In this document: positions 17,146 through 26,381 of the stretch, one piece after another
How positions within the stretch are numbered: position 1 is the stretch's first letter
Layout: the number at the start of each line of letters is the position of its first letter
Origin: Clostridiales bacterium
GTDB lineage: Bacteria > Bacillota > Clostridia > Lachnospirales > Anaerotignaceae
NCBI GenBank assembly: GCA_018364635.1
Contig: JAGZLR010000009.1
Span: 1-52,824, forward strand
Direction: 5' to 3'
Length of the DNA stretch: 52,824 bases
Program-made: the position numbers and the translations under genes
The notes under the pieces: generated by a model
Told to the model about the DNA's origin: nothing
Seen by the model: the letters and a program-made list of their open reading frames with translations, nothing else
Databases searched by the model: none

Positions 17146-17403
17146 TCACAAAGAAAACGAGAGATATAAAGTTTTTTTGTATGGACTTTAAAAAATATAT
17201 TGCTGGGGAAAACATGTTGGCGGTATAGGTAGAAAGGTTTCAAAGGCAATAAAGTAGATAAGTAGTATTTTGGAATGCTGATGGAATTAAAAAATTGAAA
17301 AGCAATAAAATTTGCTGGAGGATCGTTGGAAATCATAGGATTATAAGCTAATCTTGAAGATATACTCTATGTTATTTCCAGCAGATAATTTTATCGGCAT
17401 AAA

Positions 17404-17432
17404 TTGACAGTATTCATTTCATTTGTTATGAT
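17404..17432 (+). promoter_or_regulatory. Promoter of the purine permease gene
   Basis: TTGACA (17404-17409), 17-base spacer, TATGAT (17427-17432). The leader to ATG 17485 is only about 45 bases, too short for a purine riboswitch. Confidence 0.8.
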
Positions 17433-17484
17433 AGGTCTGTAATTACAGAATTTGATTCTTATTATGAAGGGGTGTAGCAGAATT

Positions 17485-18822
17485 ATGGGGTTTCTTGAAA
17501 GCACATTTAAGCTTAAGGAAAACAACACAAATGTAAGAACAGAAATTTACGCTGGTCTCACAACTTTTATGACAATGGCGTATATTCTGGTGGTAAATCC
17601 AAATATTTTAGGAGCAACAGGAATGGATCCAGGCGCTATTTTGACAGCAACGGCTGTTGCGGCAGCAATTGGTACATTCTGTATGGCATTTTTTTCAAAC
17701 TATCCGTTTGCATTAGCGCCAGGCATGGGCTTAAATGCATACTTTGCTTTTACGGTTGTTCTGCAAAAAGGGTATTCTTGGGAGATGGCATTGGCCGCTG
17801 TTTTTATTGAAGGTATTATTTTTATAGTATTATCTATGTTTAATGTCAGAGAAGCGATGTTTAATGCAATTCCTAAGAATATGAAATCCGCTGTTAGTGT
17901 AGGAATTGGTCTGTTTATTGCTTTTATTGGTATGCAGAATGCGGGCATAGTTGTAAATGAAGATTCTACGTTGGTTGCTCTGGGAAATGTGAAAAGCGTG
18001 CCGGTTGCATTAGCGCTTATCGGTGTAATTATTACAGTATGCCTGGTAGTGAAAAAGGTAAAAGGTGCTCTTTTATGGGGTATTTTGATTACTTATGTCA
18101 TAGGAATTGTTTGTCAGTTAGCAGGAATTTATGTGGTTAATCCAGAAGCAGGGATGTATTCCTTGATTCCATCTGGAATTATATCAGCACCACCTTCCAT
18201 TTCTCCAATCTTATTTAAAATGGATTTTTCAAATGTGCTGTCCCTAGATTTTGTTGTCATCATTTGTTCTTTCCTGTTTGTAGATATTTTTGATACGTTA
18301 GGAACCTTAATTGGTGTGTCAACCAAAGCTGGTTACTTAGATAAGGATGGGAAGCTTCCTAAAATTAAAGGTGCGCTTTTAGCTGACGCTGTAGCTACAA
18401 CAGCCGGTGCCTGCCTTGGTACTTCTACAGTAACTACCTTTGTAGAAAGTGCTTCTGGTGTTTCTGATGGCGGACGGACAGGCTTAACTTCTGTAGTTGC
18501 TGGAATTTTGTTTGTTGTTGCGTTGATCTTTACACCGATTATTACAGTCATTCCTTCCTTTGCAACAGCACCAGCATTAATCGTTGTTGGTATGTTTATG
18601 ATTGAGCAGGTAGGAAAAATTGAGTTTACAGATTATACAGAAGGATTCCCAGCATTTATCACAATTTTAATGATGGTTGTAACATATAGTATTTCAGAAG
18701 GAATTGTATTTGGAATTCTGTCTTATACTTTATTAAAAATCTTTACAGGACGTACAAAAGATTTAAATCCAGTGATTCTTGTGATTGCTGTGTTATTCCT
18801 CGGCAAGTTATTAATTTCTTAA
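17485..18822 (+). CDS. Purine permease, AzgA-like NCS2 family
   Basis: Proton-coupled importer of purine bases (adenine, guanine or hypoxanthine), about 445 residues with 12-14 membrane segments. Family motifs include the start FKLKENNTNVRTEIYAGLTTFMTMAYIL, given here as two parts (FKLKENN and EIYAGLTTFMTMAYIL), GMGLNAYFAF, VDIFDTLGTLIGV and GTSTVTTFVESASGV. ATG 17485 is chosen because GAAGGGGTG lies 11 bases upstream and homologues begin at this point. A TTG at 17452 is in frame but has no ribosome site. The short VOC gene follows 45 bases later. Confidence 0.93.
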   Translation: MGFLESTFKLKENNTNVRTEIYAGLTTFMTMAYILVVNPNILGATGMDPGAILTATAVAAAIGTFCMAFFSNYPFALAPGMGLNAYFAFTVVLQKGYSWEMALAAVFIEGIIFIVLSMFNVREAMFNAIPKNMKSAVSVGIGLFIAFIGMQNAGIVVNEDSTLVALGNVKSVPVALALIGVIITVCLVVKKVKGALLWGILITYVIGIVCQLAGIYVVNPEAGMYSLIPSGIISAPPSISPILFKMDFSNVLSLDFVVIICSFLFVDIFDTLGTLIGVSTKAGYLDKDGKLPKIKGALLADAVATTAGACLGTSTVTTFVESASGVSDGGRTGLTSVVAGILFVVALIFTPIITVIPSFATAPALIVVGMFMIEQVGKIEFTDYTEGFPAFITILMMVVTYSISEGIVFGILSYTLLKIFTGRTKDLNPVILVIAVLFLGKLLIS

Positions 18823-18867
18823 ACTTTAAAAAAGCAAAAAATCTATGAAGAAGAGGGTGTGAGAAAG

Positions 18868-19236
18868 ATGATTCGTTTTGATCATTTTAACTTCAATGTT
18901 ATGGATTTAGAAAAAAGTATTCAATTTTATAAAGAAGCTTTCGGATTAGAGCAGATAAGATCTATTGATGGTCCTGAGGGTTCCTTTAAGATTGTATATC
19001 TTGCGGATCAAGAGACAAGTTTTCGTCTGGAACTAACGTGGCTAAGAGATAGGAAAGAGCCTTATAATTTAGGGGATTTAGAGTATCATTTGGCTTTTAA
19101 GACGGATCAATTTGATGAATTTCACAAGAAACATCAGGAGATGGGAATCATCTGTTTTGAGAATGATGCTATGGGAATTTATTTTGTTTCTGATCCAGAT
19201 GGATATTGGATTGAGGTAGTTCCTGTTAGAGAGTAG
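18868..19236 (+). CDS. VOC-family (glyoxalase-like) protein
   Basis: Single vicinal-oxygen-chelate domain protein of 122 residues, resembling lactoylglutathione lyase. Two beta-alpha-beta-beta-beta units are visible: FDHFNFNVMDLEKSIQFYKEAFG at the start (split here as FDHFNFNVMD and SIQFYKEAFG) and YFVSDPDGYWIEVV at the end. Metal-ligand candidates are His6, Glu in RLELTW, His in YHLAF and Glu in WIEVV, the set expected for glyoxalase I. ATG 18868 fits the AGAGGG site better than the in-frame GTG at 18859. Methylglyoxal detoxification is plausible but unproved. Confidence 0.85.
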   Translation: MIRFDHFNFNVMDLEKSIQFYKEAFGLEQIRSIDGPEGSFKIVYLADQETSFRLELTWLRDRKEPYNLGDLEYHLAFKTDQFDEFHKKHQEMGIICFENDAMGIYFVSDPDGYWIEVVPVRE

Positions 19237-19243
19237 GCATTTC

Positions 19244-19275
19244 AAGCGGCGGACATATAGGTTTGCCGCTTTTTT
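19244..19275 (+). terminator. Terminator after the VOC gene
   Basis: AAGCGGC (19244-19250) pairs with GCCGCTT (19265-19271), followed by TTTTT. Confidence 0.8.
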
Positions 19276-19311
19276 GTTGCAGGGAAAAAGTTATACGCAG
19301 GGAGGAAAGTT

Positions 19312-20466
19312 ATGACGAAGAAACGATATGAATTAGACTGTTATGAAACGAGGTTTCAGGCAAAAATTCTCGAATGCTATGAGGAAGATGGAAAATGGAA
19401 AGTTATCCTTGACCAGACTTGTTTTTATCCAGAAGGCGGCGGGCAGCCTGCTGACCATGGAATTTTGGACACAGCCATTGTGTTAGATGTTCATGAAAAA
19501 GATGGTTGTATTATCCATACAGTAGACAGTGCTTTAGAAGTTGGTAAACAGGTACAAGGGGAAATTGACTGGAAGAGAAGATTTTCCAATATGCAAAATC
19601 ATACAGGAGAACATATTCTCAGCGGTATTATCCACAGAAATTTGGGGTTTGACAATGTAGGATTCCATATGGGAGAGGAGTACATTCGAATTGATGTTAA
19701 TGGTGTATTGACAGAAGAAAATATCAGTGAAGTGGAAAAAGAAGCCAACGAATGTGTTTATAGAAATCTTCCAGTAAGGGTAAGTTTTCCGTCAAAGGAA
19801 ATGCTCAGACAAATGGAATATAGAAGTAAAAAGGAATTGACAGGAAAAGTTCGGATTATAGAAATTTCAGGCTATGATTGTTGCGCTTGCTGTGGAACCC
19901 ATGTTATGAGAACAGGTGAGATAGGAATTATCAAAGTACTGTCTTTCCAAAAGTATAAAGGTGGGACGCGGATGTTTGTTTTATGTGGCCAAAGGGCATT
20001 GGAAGACTATCAGAAAAAGAATACGTCTGTGTATGAAATCTCACGACTTTTGTCTACACAGGTTACAGATATTGCTTTGGCTGTAGCAGAGTGCAAAAAG
20101 CAGGAAGGGGAGTATAAGAAAAAATTAACAGATATTCAAAGGCAGATTCTCTCAATGAAGGCAGAAAGTATTCCGCTGGGAACAGAGCGGGTCTGCAAAA
20201 TAGAGTCAGGATTAGTTTCTGATATGACACGAATTTATTGTAATATGATATGTGAGCGTGCAAAAATTGGGGCAGTCTTTCATAGAGAAAACCATGGTGG
20301 ATATAAATATGTCATTATTGGCAATCAGGATGTCAGGCCGATGGGAAAAGTGTTGAACCAGAAGTTTCACGGAAGAGGCGGCGGAAATGCCCAGATGGTG
20401 CAGGGAAGTATTGGTGATGCCACAGAGGAAGAATTGGAGACATTTATCACCAATTTTGAATTATAA
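19312..20466 (+). CDS. Alanyl-tRNA editing protein, AlaX-L type with DHHA1 domain
   Basis: Free-standing editing enzyme that hydrolyses Ser-tRNA(Ala) or Gly-tRNA(Ala), resembling the editing half of AlaRS, 384 residues. An N-terminal beta-barrel region (about 1-90) precedes the zinc site: NHTGEHILSG (HxxxH) and CCACCGTHV (Cys and His). Residues 230-290 form a helical linker. The C-terminal DHHA1 domain includes GRGGGNAQMVQGS. No aminoacylation domain is present, so it is not AlaRS itself. Start ATG 19312 follows GGGAGGAAAG. It stands alone between two terminators. Confidence 0.93.
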   Translation: MTKKRYELDCYETRFQAKILECYEEDGKWKVILDQTCFYPEGGGQPADHGILDTAIVLDVHEKDGCIIHTVDSALEVGKQVQGEIDWKRRFSNMQNHTGEHILSGIIHRNLGFDNVGFHMGEEYIRIDVNGVLTEENISEVEKEANECVYRNLPVRVSFPSKEMLRQMEYRSKKELTGKVRIIEISGYDCCACCGTHVMRTGEIGIIKVLSFQKYKGGTRMFVLCGQRALEDYQKKNTSVYEISRLLSTQVTDIALAVAECKKQEGEYKKKLTDIQRQILSMKAESIPLGTERVCKIESGLVSDMTRIYCNMICERAKIGAVFHRENHGGYKYVIIGNQDVRPMGKVLNQKFHGRGGGNAQMVQGSIGDATEEELETFITNFEL

Positions 20467-20492
20467 AAAACCGGAAATTTCCGGTTTTTTTA
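20465..20492 (+). terminator. Bidirectional terminator between AlaX and the CAT-like gene
   Basis: AAAAACCGGAAATTTCCGGTTTTT, a short self-complementary hairpin flanked by A and T runs, lies between convergent genes. Confidence 0.8.
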
Positions 20493-21137
20493 TTTAGATA
20501 GCTGTATATGATTACAAAGCTCCTGTAAATCGTTTATAAATTTGCTGGTATGATAGCCATCTGCTGCTGCATGGGAGATTGTGACAGTAAAAGGCATAAG
20601 TAGTCGGTCCTTCTGCCACTGATATTTCCCAAACGTAATAATTGGGAAAAGATTCGGCTCTCCTCCTGAGACAGCTGTACTATAGCCTGTATAGCTTAAC
20701 CATGGCACACAGGAGATACAATAGAAATTGCATGGCTGATTTGGTTTGACTTTTACACCTTTTTGATTTCTATAGATACTGATATCATCTGTCATATGGT
20801 GGTAGAAAATACGAAAATCTTTATGATAATATGTCCATACATCAGAAAAGGTGTGATCATCTGGATGAAAAATTGTATAGCTTGGATGCATGCAATCGTA
20901 ATAACCAGGATAATTGGAATCATCCAGGCCCATTTTAAATTCAGGGGTCTTTTCAATGACCATAGAAACACAGTAGACGAAAGCTGGATAGAAGCGGAGG
21001 TTTTCTCTGTCCAACATATGACGGAAGGATGTGACATCTAATGGAGCGGTTAAACTGTAACTACATTTCAGTTGATTGCGGTAATATTGAAAATGTTCTT
21101 TTCTGGCCCATATTTCATCAAATCGTGTAAAAGACAT
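20490..21137 (-). CDS. Chloramphenicol acetyltransferase-like (type A) enzyme
   Basis: CoA-dependent O-acetyltransferase of 215 residues with the CAT trimer fold. The catalytic His motif is SHAAADGYH (usual HHxxxDG), retaining the essential His and Asp-Gly, and a long F/Y-rich substrate region precedes it. Residue spacing and length match CAT-A proteins, but sequence alone does not prove chloramphenicol as substrate; many clostridial homologues have no known resistance role. ATG 21137 overlaps the upstream membrane gene's TGA (TGATG), and the ribosome site AAGGAGG is inside that gene, so expression is coupled. A TTG at 21140 is a weaker alternative start. Confidence 0.85.
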   Translation of the reverse strand: MSFTRFDEIWARKEHFQYYRNQLKCSYSLTAPLDVTSFRHMLDRENLRFYPAFVYCVSMVIEKTPEFKMGLDDSNYPGYYDCMHPSYTIFHPDDHTFSDVWTYYHKDFRIFYHHMTDDISIYRNQKGVKVKPNQPCNFYCISCVPWLSYTGYSTAVSGGEPNLFPIITFGKYQWQKDRLLMPFTVTISHAAADGYHTSKFINDLQELCNHIQLSK

Positions 21138-21742
21138 CAAATTCCTCCTTCTTTACTTTCGTTTTCGAGTCGCTCAGGATCATCAGTGAGGGTAAGAGGA
21201 GTACAGGATTCCTCTTTAAAGTTAATCAATAAATAGATTGTACTAAAAACATCAAAAATAGAGATTAATTGAAGGATATAATGGACTATAGATGGTTTTT
21301 TCCTATTGTCAGTCTGTTGGCGCAAATATCTGATATAACAAATACCAATACAACCACTTTGTACAATCATTAAACAGGTAAAGAAAATTGGAATCGGGAC
21401 GAGGAAAAACAAAATACCTCTGGATGAACCAATTAAGATAAACCACACAAAAAAACTGTATATAAAATTAAACAGATAAAAAGGAATAGAATAGAGTTTT
21501 AATTGTTTTAAACTAGCGCGCAGTTGATGGATTCTATTTAGACGATATGCAGCTACTGCTGAACCGACACAAACCCACCCCTCAATTTGTATAAGAATAG
21601 CTGTCGCTAGATAGAGAAAGAACAGTCCAATTCCAACGGCGTTCCAACCTTTTATACACCAGTGTAATATTCCAACTGGAACTGCAATACTTAAAACCAA
21701 ATGCATATACATACCAAACAAAAATAATTTTGCAGATTTCAT
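21137..21742 (-). CDS. Unknown multi-pass membrane protein coupled to the CAT-like gene
   Basis: I do not recognise this 201-residue protein. It has about four to five hydrophobic helices (near 10-30, 35-60, 90-115, 120-150 and 160-185) with short basic loops and a charged C-terminal tail (DPERLENESKEGGI). It begins at ATG 21742 with GGAGG 8 bases upstream. A TATAAT box on the minus strand (21776-21771) may be its promoter. Its stop overlaps the CAT-like start, so the two were probably selected to be made together. Nothing indicates a transport or catalytic motif. Confidence 0.75.
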   Translation of the reverse strand: MKSAKLFLFGMYMHLVLSIAVPVGILHWCIKGWNAVGIGLFFLYLATAILIQIEGWVCVGSAVAAYRLNRIHQLRASLKQLKLYSIPFYLFNFIYSFFVWFILIGSSRGILFFLVPIPIFFTCLMIVQSGCIGICYIRYLRQQTDNRKKPSIVHYILQLISIFDVFSTIYLLINFKEESCTPLTLTDDPERLENESKEGGI

Positions 21743-21830
21743 AGGAAACCTCCGCGTAAAAACTTCTGTTTTTATTATATCATGGAGAACATAACTTTTC
21801 TACAGATTTTCTTACACTGAGATAAAATAA

Positions 21831-21856
21831 AAAAACCGGCTATAAGCCGGCCTTTT
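21831..21856 (-). terminator. Terminator of the Gld-like ABC operon
   Basis: On the minus strand GGCCGGCTTATAGCCGGTT followed by TTTTT, just after the DUF4340 stop. Confidence 0.85.
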
Positions 21857-21859
21857 TAC

Positions 21860-22771
21860 TTATAAAAGAGATAAAATTCGATCGATACTTTCTGCTTTCA
21901 TATAAACGATCTGATTAATGTCATCAATTCGTGCAAAATAAGCTTCTGTCTGATTATCCATTGTTTTATTTCCAATTGTCACAGTATGCTCTTCTTCTTC
22001 TCCTGTATCCAATTTATATTTTATTGTAATTGTATTTGAAGTATCTGTAATACCATATTCTGCCCATTCTTCTTCCATTGGTTTATAGGCAACTGGATCA
22101 ATGGAATTTAAAGATTTTGCGATATTTCTCAGATCAATATTAGAAACGTCTCCTACTTTTTGTTGTCCATCTATTGTAGCCGAAACCGCTAAAATACAGT
22201 CTTCTTTTACATATGGAAGTTTGGCATAATCCATAATTTCAAAAAGCTCTGCAGGTGTACGGTCATTTATTTCTTTAGAGACAATATATACATTATCATC
22301 TCCCTGTACAGAGAGATAAAATTGTTCTTCTGCTACAGTCTGACGGCCAAGGGCAACATGGACCTCGTTTCCTTCAGCATCAGTGACATCTACTGTGACT
22401 GATGGGTTATCAAGGCCATAATCAGCTAAATCATCATGATCGGCTAAAACATTTTCTACTGGAAGATTTGCGCAGAAGTTTGCCAGGGATGAGATGTTGA
22501 AGTCCTTCACTGGAAACTCTTTATCAGATAAAAGTTCCCAATTTTTATCATCTATTTTTTCAAAAGAATATTCTACATGATCTCGTCGATAAGTAAGCGC
22601 AACAGGTTCCCCAATTTCTGTCACATATAAAATATTATTAGCTTCCTCCTCGGCAGCCTTTTGTGCTTGATCTTTCTGATAATAGGTAAAGCCTACATAT
22701 CCGCCGATTGCGGCAATAACAAGGCCTAGAAGGAGGACAGAGACACCTGCTTTCTTTTTATAGGAAGACAT
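21860..22771 (-). CDS. DUF4340 domain protein
   Basis: Membrane-anchored extracellular protein of 303 residues: one N-terminal helix (about 9-29) and a repeated beta-rich domain of the DUF4340 type (for example LADYGLDNPSVTVDV and later EEWAEYGITDTSNTITIKY, the paired repeat). Function is unknown. DUF4340 genes typically accompany Gld-like ABC systems, as here, so it is probably an extracellular partner of the transporter. It starts 4 bases after the GldG-like gene and ends the operon at a strong terminator. Confidence 0.88.
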   Translation of the reverse strand: MSSYKKKAGVSVLLLGLVIAAIGGYVGFTYYQKDQAQKAAEEEANNILYVTEIGEPVALTYRRDHVEYSFEKIDDKNWELLSDKEFPVKDFNISSLANFCANLPVENVLADHDDLADYGLDNPSVTVDVTDAEGNEVHVALGRQTVAEEQFYLSVQGDDNVYIVSKEINDRTPAELFEIMDYAKLPYVKEDCILAVSATIDGQQKVGDVSNIDLRNIAKSLNSIDPVAYKPMEEEWAEYGITDTSNTITIKYKLDTGEEEEHTVTIGNKTMDNQTEAYFARIDDINQIVYMKAESIDRILSLL

Positions 22772-22775
22772 TTTA

Positions 22776-24164
22776 TCACGCCTTTCTTCTCTTAATAAAT
22801 ACTACAAATCCTACAATAAGAAGTCCTACTGGGATAATGAAAATAAACAGCAGATCCCAAAACATATGTGCTTGTACTGTATTTGGCACGGCCCTTAAAT
22901 TTTTGGCAGGGATAGAAAGATTTTTAACATTTTCGTCGTAACACCATAAGATAGAATTCATGAAAATATCAAGGTTGCTTAAATTTGTATAAGCGGCTGT
23001 GATGTTATTGTTAATTAAGTTAGATGCAGATATGATTGTTACTCGAGCAGTGTTTGTATCATCAATTTTTTCCCAGCTAGTTGCCCCAAGAATGTATTGC
23101 CCAGGAGTAACTTCCGCGCCGTCTATAACATAGGAATCTTCGCTGGTTGTCATAAATTCAGACATATGAATGGATTCTCTAGCTGTTTGTGTTTCTGTCA
23201 TACCTTTAGAGCCGACAGCTAATACTAAACTGTTTTCGTTTAAAGTAGAAGTTACCGCATGATTATCGCTTAAAGTTGGGAAAATATTTAGCGGATTATC
23301 CTGATAGAAGTTTTTATTATCACCAACAAGTCCATCATGAACTTCAAGGCCATATTCTTTTACCAGAGCATAGAGATTTGGTGTTTCTTTATCCGTATCG
23401 GCTAAAATAATTACAGCATCTCCGCCTTTATCCAAATAATCATTGAGAATTTTCTTTTCTGCTACAGAGATATCTGTCTGAAGACCATTCATAATCAGTA
23501 CATTACAGTCTGCTGGAATTTTCTTTTCTTTCATAAGACTGATATCTGCTAATTCAAAGTTTGACTTTTCCAGCAGTTTTTTTACTGCGCTGGAAAGAGC
23601 AGCTTCACTGTGATCTATAGTTCTGTAAACCTTTCTTGTGGTGCCATTTGTAACAAAGTCAATTGCACCTGTAATTAAGCCTTCACCGTCAAATTCTGTT
23701 TCAATGTACTGGTTGCTTTGGTAATAGGCAATTGGATCATAAACAATGATGTCTGCAAAGTCAATTTTCGTAAATTTATCTGTTTCAGCACAGGATACGA
23801 CAATATTTTGATCCGATGTATTATACTCATCCAATATACCAGGATGTAGGCTTGGGTCTACAGTTTCTGTTGTGATATGGTCAGAAAGTTCGTCATATTT
23901 TTCTACCAGACGTACAATTCTTTTATCTACAGTATCAGGATTTGCAATAATATGGAGCACGATATCTTTATCCAGCGTCTTTAAGTACTCTTTTGTAACC
24001 TCTCCCACTGTATAAATGCGAGAGTCACTCATGTCAAGATTCGTATAATCTTTTGGTATCATTCCCACAAAAAGATTGATAACTATTGTGATAATAATAA
24101 CAGAAACTGTCAGCCAAACACTATAGCTGCCATTTTTTGAATGTTGTGATTTAAATAATTTCAT
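22776..24164 (-). CDS. GldG-like ABC-type auxiliary protein
   Basis: 462-residue protein with an N-terminal membrane helix (about 14-36), a large extracellular domain and a C-terminal helix (about 430-455) followed by a KRRKA end. The topology and motifs such as YTVGEVTKEYLKTLDKDI near residue 45 fit the GldG / ABC-transport auxiliary family. In Bacteroidota GldA/F/G function with gliding and export; in Firmicutes the substrate is unknown. It sits between the permease and DUF4340 genes with short gaps, so the complex is likely ATPase-permease-GldG-DUF4340. Confidence 0.88.
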   Translation of the reverse strand: MKLFKSQHSKNGSYSVWLTVSVIIITIVINLFVGMIPKDYTNLDMSDSRIYTVGEVTKEYLKTLDKDIVLHIIANPDTVDKRIVRLVEKYDELSDHITTETVDPSLHPGILDEYNTSDQNIVVSCAETDKFTKIDFADIIVYDPIAYYQSNQYIETEFDGEGLITGAIDFVTNGTTRKVYRTIDHSEAALSSAVKKLLEKSNFELADISLMKEKKIPADCNVLIMNGLQTDISVAEKKILNDYLDKGGDAVIILADTDKETPNLYALVKEYGLEVHDGLVGDNKNFYQDNPLNIFPTLSDNHAVTSTLNENSLVLAVGSKGMTETQTARESIHMSEFMTTSEDSYVIDGAEVTPGQYILGATSWEKIDDTNTARVTIISASNLINNNITAAYTNLSNLDIFMNSILWCYDENVKNLSIPAKNLRAVPNTVQAHMFWDLLFIFIIPVGLLIVGFVVFIKRRKA

Positions 24165-24180
24165 TCCAGTGTCCTCCTCT

Positions 24181-25047
24181 TTAGCTCCATCTTCTCTTTT
24201 GTATTGCCTGAATAGTCAGGAAAACAAAGACAAAGATGAAAGAAATGTAATAGATGACGCCGGCAATATCAAAGATATCATAGAGAGCAAAGTTTGTAAA
24301 AACATCTGTAAATACCAGTTTTGATAAAATATTAGCTAAAGCACCTTCCATTAATTGCTGTTTTGTCAAATAGATAAATGCAATAGCACCAAGGCCAAGG
24401 GCCTCTACAATTCCAGTGATTAAACCATTATCAGTCATTTGATAGATAATCATAATAAAGATAGTAAAAAGGAATACAATTCCAATCATGGAAGTTCTTG
24501 CATCAGTAGGAACCAATTGAATCAATGTTGGCCATAGATATAAAAGTACCATTACTGTCAAAGATAGAACTGCGGCAATCAGCTGACTTTCTGTCAAGGA
24601 TGAAATAAACATACCAATGGAAATATAGACACAGCCTAATAAAAAGAATGCAAAAATAGAAGAATAATCTACCATAAGATATGCATTACCTACAGAATCT
24701 ATAATCAATGGGCATAGACAGCTAATAAGCATTGGAATCAAAAATACAGTAGCCATGGCAAGAAATTTACCCACAACAATTTTCCAGACGCTGACAGGTG
24801 CGGTCAAGAGAAGCTGATCTGTTTTTGATTTCTTTTCATCAGAAAAACATCTCATTGTCAGTACAGGGATAGTAAAAATATAAATAAATGAGACGCTAGA
24901 TAATGTATAAGAAAAGAATGGTATTCCGTTTGACATATTCATTGCCATAAAATAAATACCTAAAAAAAGTACCATAAATGCGATAAAAATATACCCTGTA
25001 AAGGATGTAAAATAAGATTTTAATTCTCTTTTATAGATTGCGCCCAT
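24181..25047 (-). CDS. ABC-2 type permease, GldF-like
   Basis: Integral membrane permease of 288 residues with about six helices. The start AIYKRELKSYFTSFTGYIF and the amphipathic segment KKSKTDQLLLTAPVSVWKIVVGKFLAM are typical of the ABC-2/GldF subfamily (each stretch quoted here is partial: KRELKSYFTSF and DQLLLTAPVSVWKIV). Its ATG shares one base with the ATPase stop (TAATG), showing translational coupling. It works with the ATPase and the GldG-like protein as one complex, and substrate is unknown. Confidence 0.9.
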   Translation of the reverse strand: MGAIYKRELKSYFTSFTGYIFIAFMVLFLGIYFMAMNMSNGIPFFSYTLSSVSFIYIFTIPVLTMRCFSDEKKSKTDQLLLTAPVSVWKIVVGKFLAMATVFLIPMLISCLCPLIIDSVGNAYLMVDYSSIFAFFLLGCVYISIGMFISSLTESQLIAAVLSLTVMVLLYLWPTLIQLVPTDARTSMIGIVFLFTIFIMIIYQMTDNGLITGIVEALGLGAIAFIYLTKQQLMEGALANILSKLVFTDVFTNFALYDIFDIAGVIYYISFIFVFVFLTIQAIQKRRWS

Positions 25048-26126
25048 TAGTCTTCCTCCTTATTATCTTCTTCTTTGGTTTCGGCATCTGTCGAAACAGC
25101 CGCGTTTTCATCGGCTAAGAGATCGTTGTTTTCTTCTTTAACAGGAGCAAGGTTTATATTTTCCTGTAATGCTTTGGTTTCTGCCTCATCGTCTGCTTGG
25201 GAAGTAAGCCGAAGGAATACATCTTCCAAAGATACAGTCACCTGTTGGAGCTGAAGCAGAGGATAATGATGTTGAGCAAATGTATAGAAAAGCTGCTCAC
25301 GGAGATCTACATCAATATCTGTTTTAATATTAAAGCTGGTGGCACCATCTTCTGTAACAGACTTAAAAGACAATTCTTTAATACAGTCATAGTCAGAAAG
25401 AATACTTTCAATCTCGCTTTTTGTGGCTTTGGCAGTAAGTTCTAATGTAGTATACCCCTGCATCATTTTTTCTAGATTTTCAGGTGTGTCGCTGGCAACT
25501 AATTTACCATGGGCAATAATGAGAATATGATCACACACAGCACTGACTTCAGAAAGGATATGAGAGCTGAGGATTACAGTATGCTCCTTCGCAAGATTTT
25601 TAATTAAATCACGAATTTCAATAATTTGTGCAGGATCCAAACCAACAGTTGGCTCATCGAGAATGATGATTTCAGGCATAGAGATAATAGCCTGTGCAAG
25701 CCCTACTCTCTGACGATACCCCTTTGAAAGATTTCGGATCAGTCTTTTTTGCATTGCTGTTAGGCCGGTTAATTCCATTGCTTTTGTTACAGATTCCTTG
25801 ATCTTTGCCCTTGGCACCTTTTTTAAATCTGCGGCAAAGGTAAGATACTCCTTGACAGTCATATCAATGTAAAGGGGAGGCAGCTCGGGAAGATAACCGA
25901 TGCATTTTTTTGCTTCTTCTGGTTCTTCCATAATATCATGGCCATTGATAATGACCTGACCTTCTGTAGCTCCAATATATCCAGTCATAATATTCATGGT
26001 TGTAGATTTTCCAGCACCATTAGGTCCGAGAAAACCATAGATCTGGCCTTTTTTAACCGTAAAACTTAAGTGATCAACTGCCAGATGGTCTCCATATTGT
26101 TTGACTAGATTTCTGACTTCTATCAT
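25047..26126 (-). CDS. ABC transporter ATP-binding protein, GldA-like, with acidic tail
   Basis: ATPase of the Gld-like exporter, 359 residues. Walker A is GPNGAGKSTT (about 35-44), the signature is LSKGYRQRVGLAQA (about 134-147) and Walker B IIILDEPTVGLDPAQ (about 154-168). The DUF4162-like region follows to about 310. The last 45 residues are unusual: almost only Glu, Asp, Ala, Asn and Lys, ending ETKEEDNKEED, an acidic disordered tail not needed for ATPase function. First gene of the four-gene operon. Ribosome site is AAGGAGG before ATG 26126. Confidence 0.93.
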   Translation of the reverse strand: MIEVRNLVKQYGDHLAVDHLSFTVKKGQIYGFLGPNGAGKSTTMNIMTGYIGATEGQVIINGHDIMEEPEEAKKCIGYLPELPPLYIDMTVKEYLTFAADLKKVPRAKIKESVTKAMELTGLTAMQKRLIRNLSKGYRQRVGLAQAIISMPEIIILDEPTVGLDPAQIIEIRDLIKNLAKEHTVILSSHILSEVSAVCDHILIIAHGKLVASDTPENLEKMMQGYTTLELTAKATKSEIESILSDYDCIKELSFKSVTEDGATSFNIKTDIDVDLREQLFYTFAQHHYPLLQLQQVTVSLEDVFLRLTSQADDEAETKALQENINLAPVKEENNDLLADENAAVSTDAETKEEDNKEED

Positions 26127-26226
26127 TTTTTTTCCTCCTTGGTGGTAATGATTCGATTTAAGGACTCTTTTATCGTACTAAAAAAATGTGAAATAACTAA
26201 AAACGAATTATGAACAAACTGTGTCC

Positions 26227-26255
26227 AATTAGTTTTTAAATTATAATTAGTTTTT
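26227..26255. repeat. Short tandem repeat upstream of the Gld-like operon
   Basis: AATTAGTTTTT occurs at 26227 and again at 26245, an 18-base period. It lies about 100 bases upstream of the ATPase start in the otherwise featureless AT-rich gap 26127-26380, and could be a regulator site or chance in AT-rich DNA. Confidence 0.4.
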
Positions 26256-26381
26256 TATGTAACTTAATGTCCCTTCGTTAAATCAAGTACCTATTATACA
26301 ATAAAATATTTAAAATATCTATAATTATCTTGCTTTTTTTCACAAGTATAAACAGAAGAAGTTTGAAAGAAATAAAAAAAT

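Noticed and set aside
17404..17484. Purine riboswitch in front of the purine permease
   Set aside because: The promoter leaves only about 45 bases of leader, and the conserved core of the purine riboswitch is not present in 17082-17484.
20490..21137. Chloramphenicol resistance gene
   Set aside because: The fold and His motif fit CAT, but chromosomal clostridial homologues need not act on the drug, and no mobile-element context is seen.
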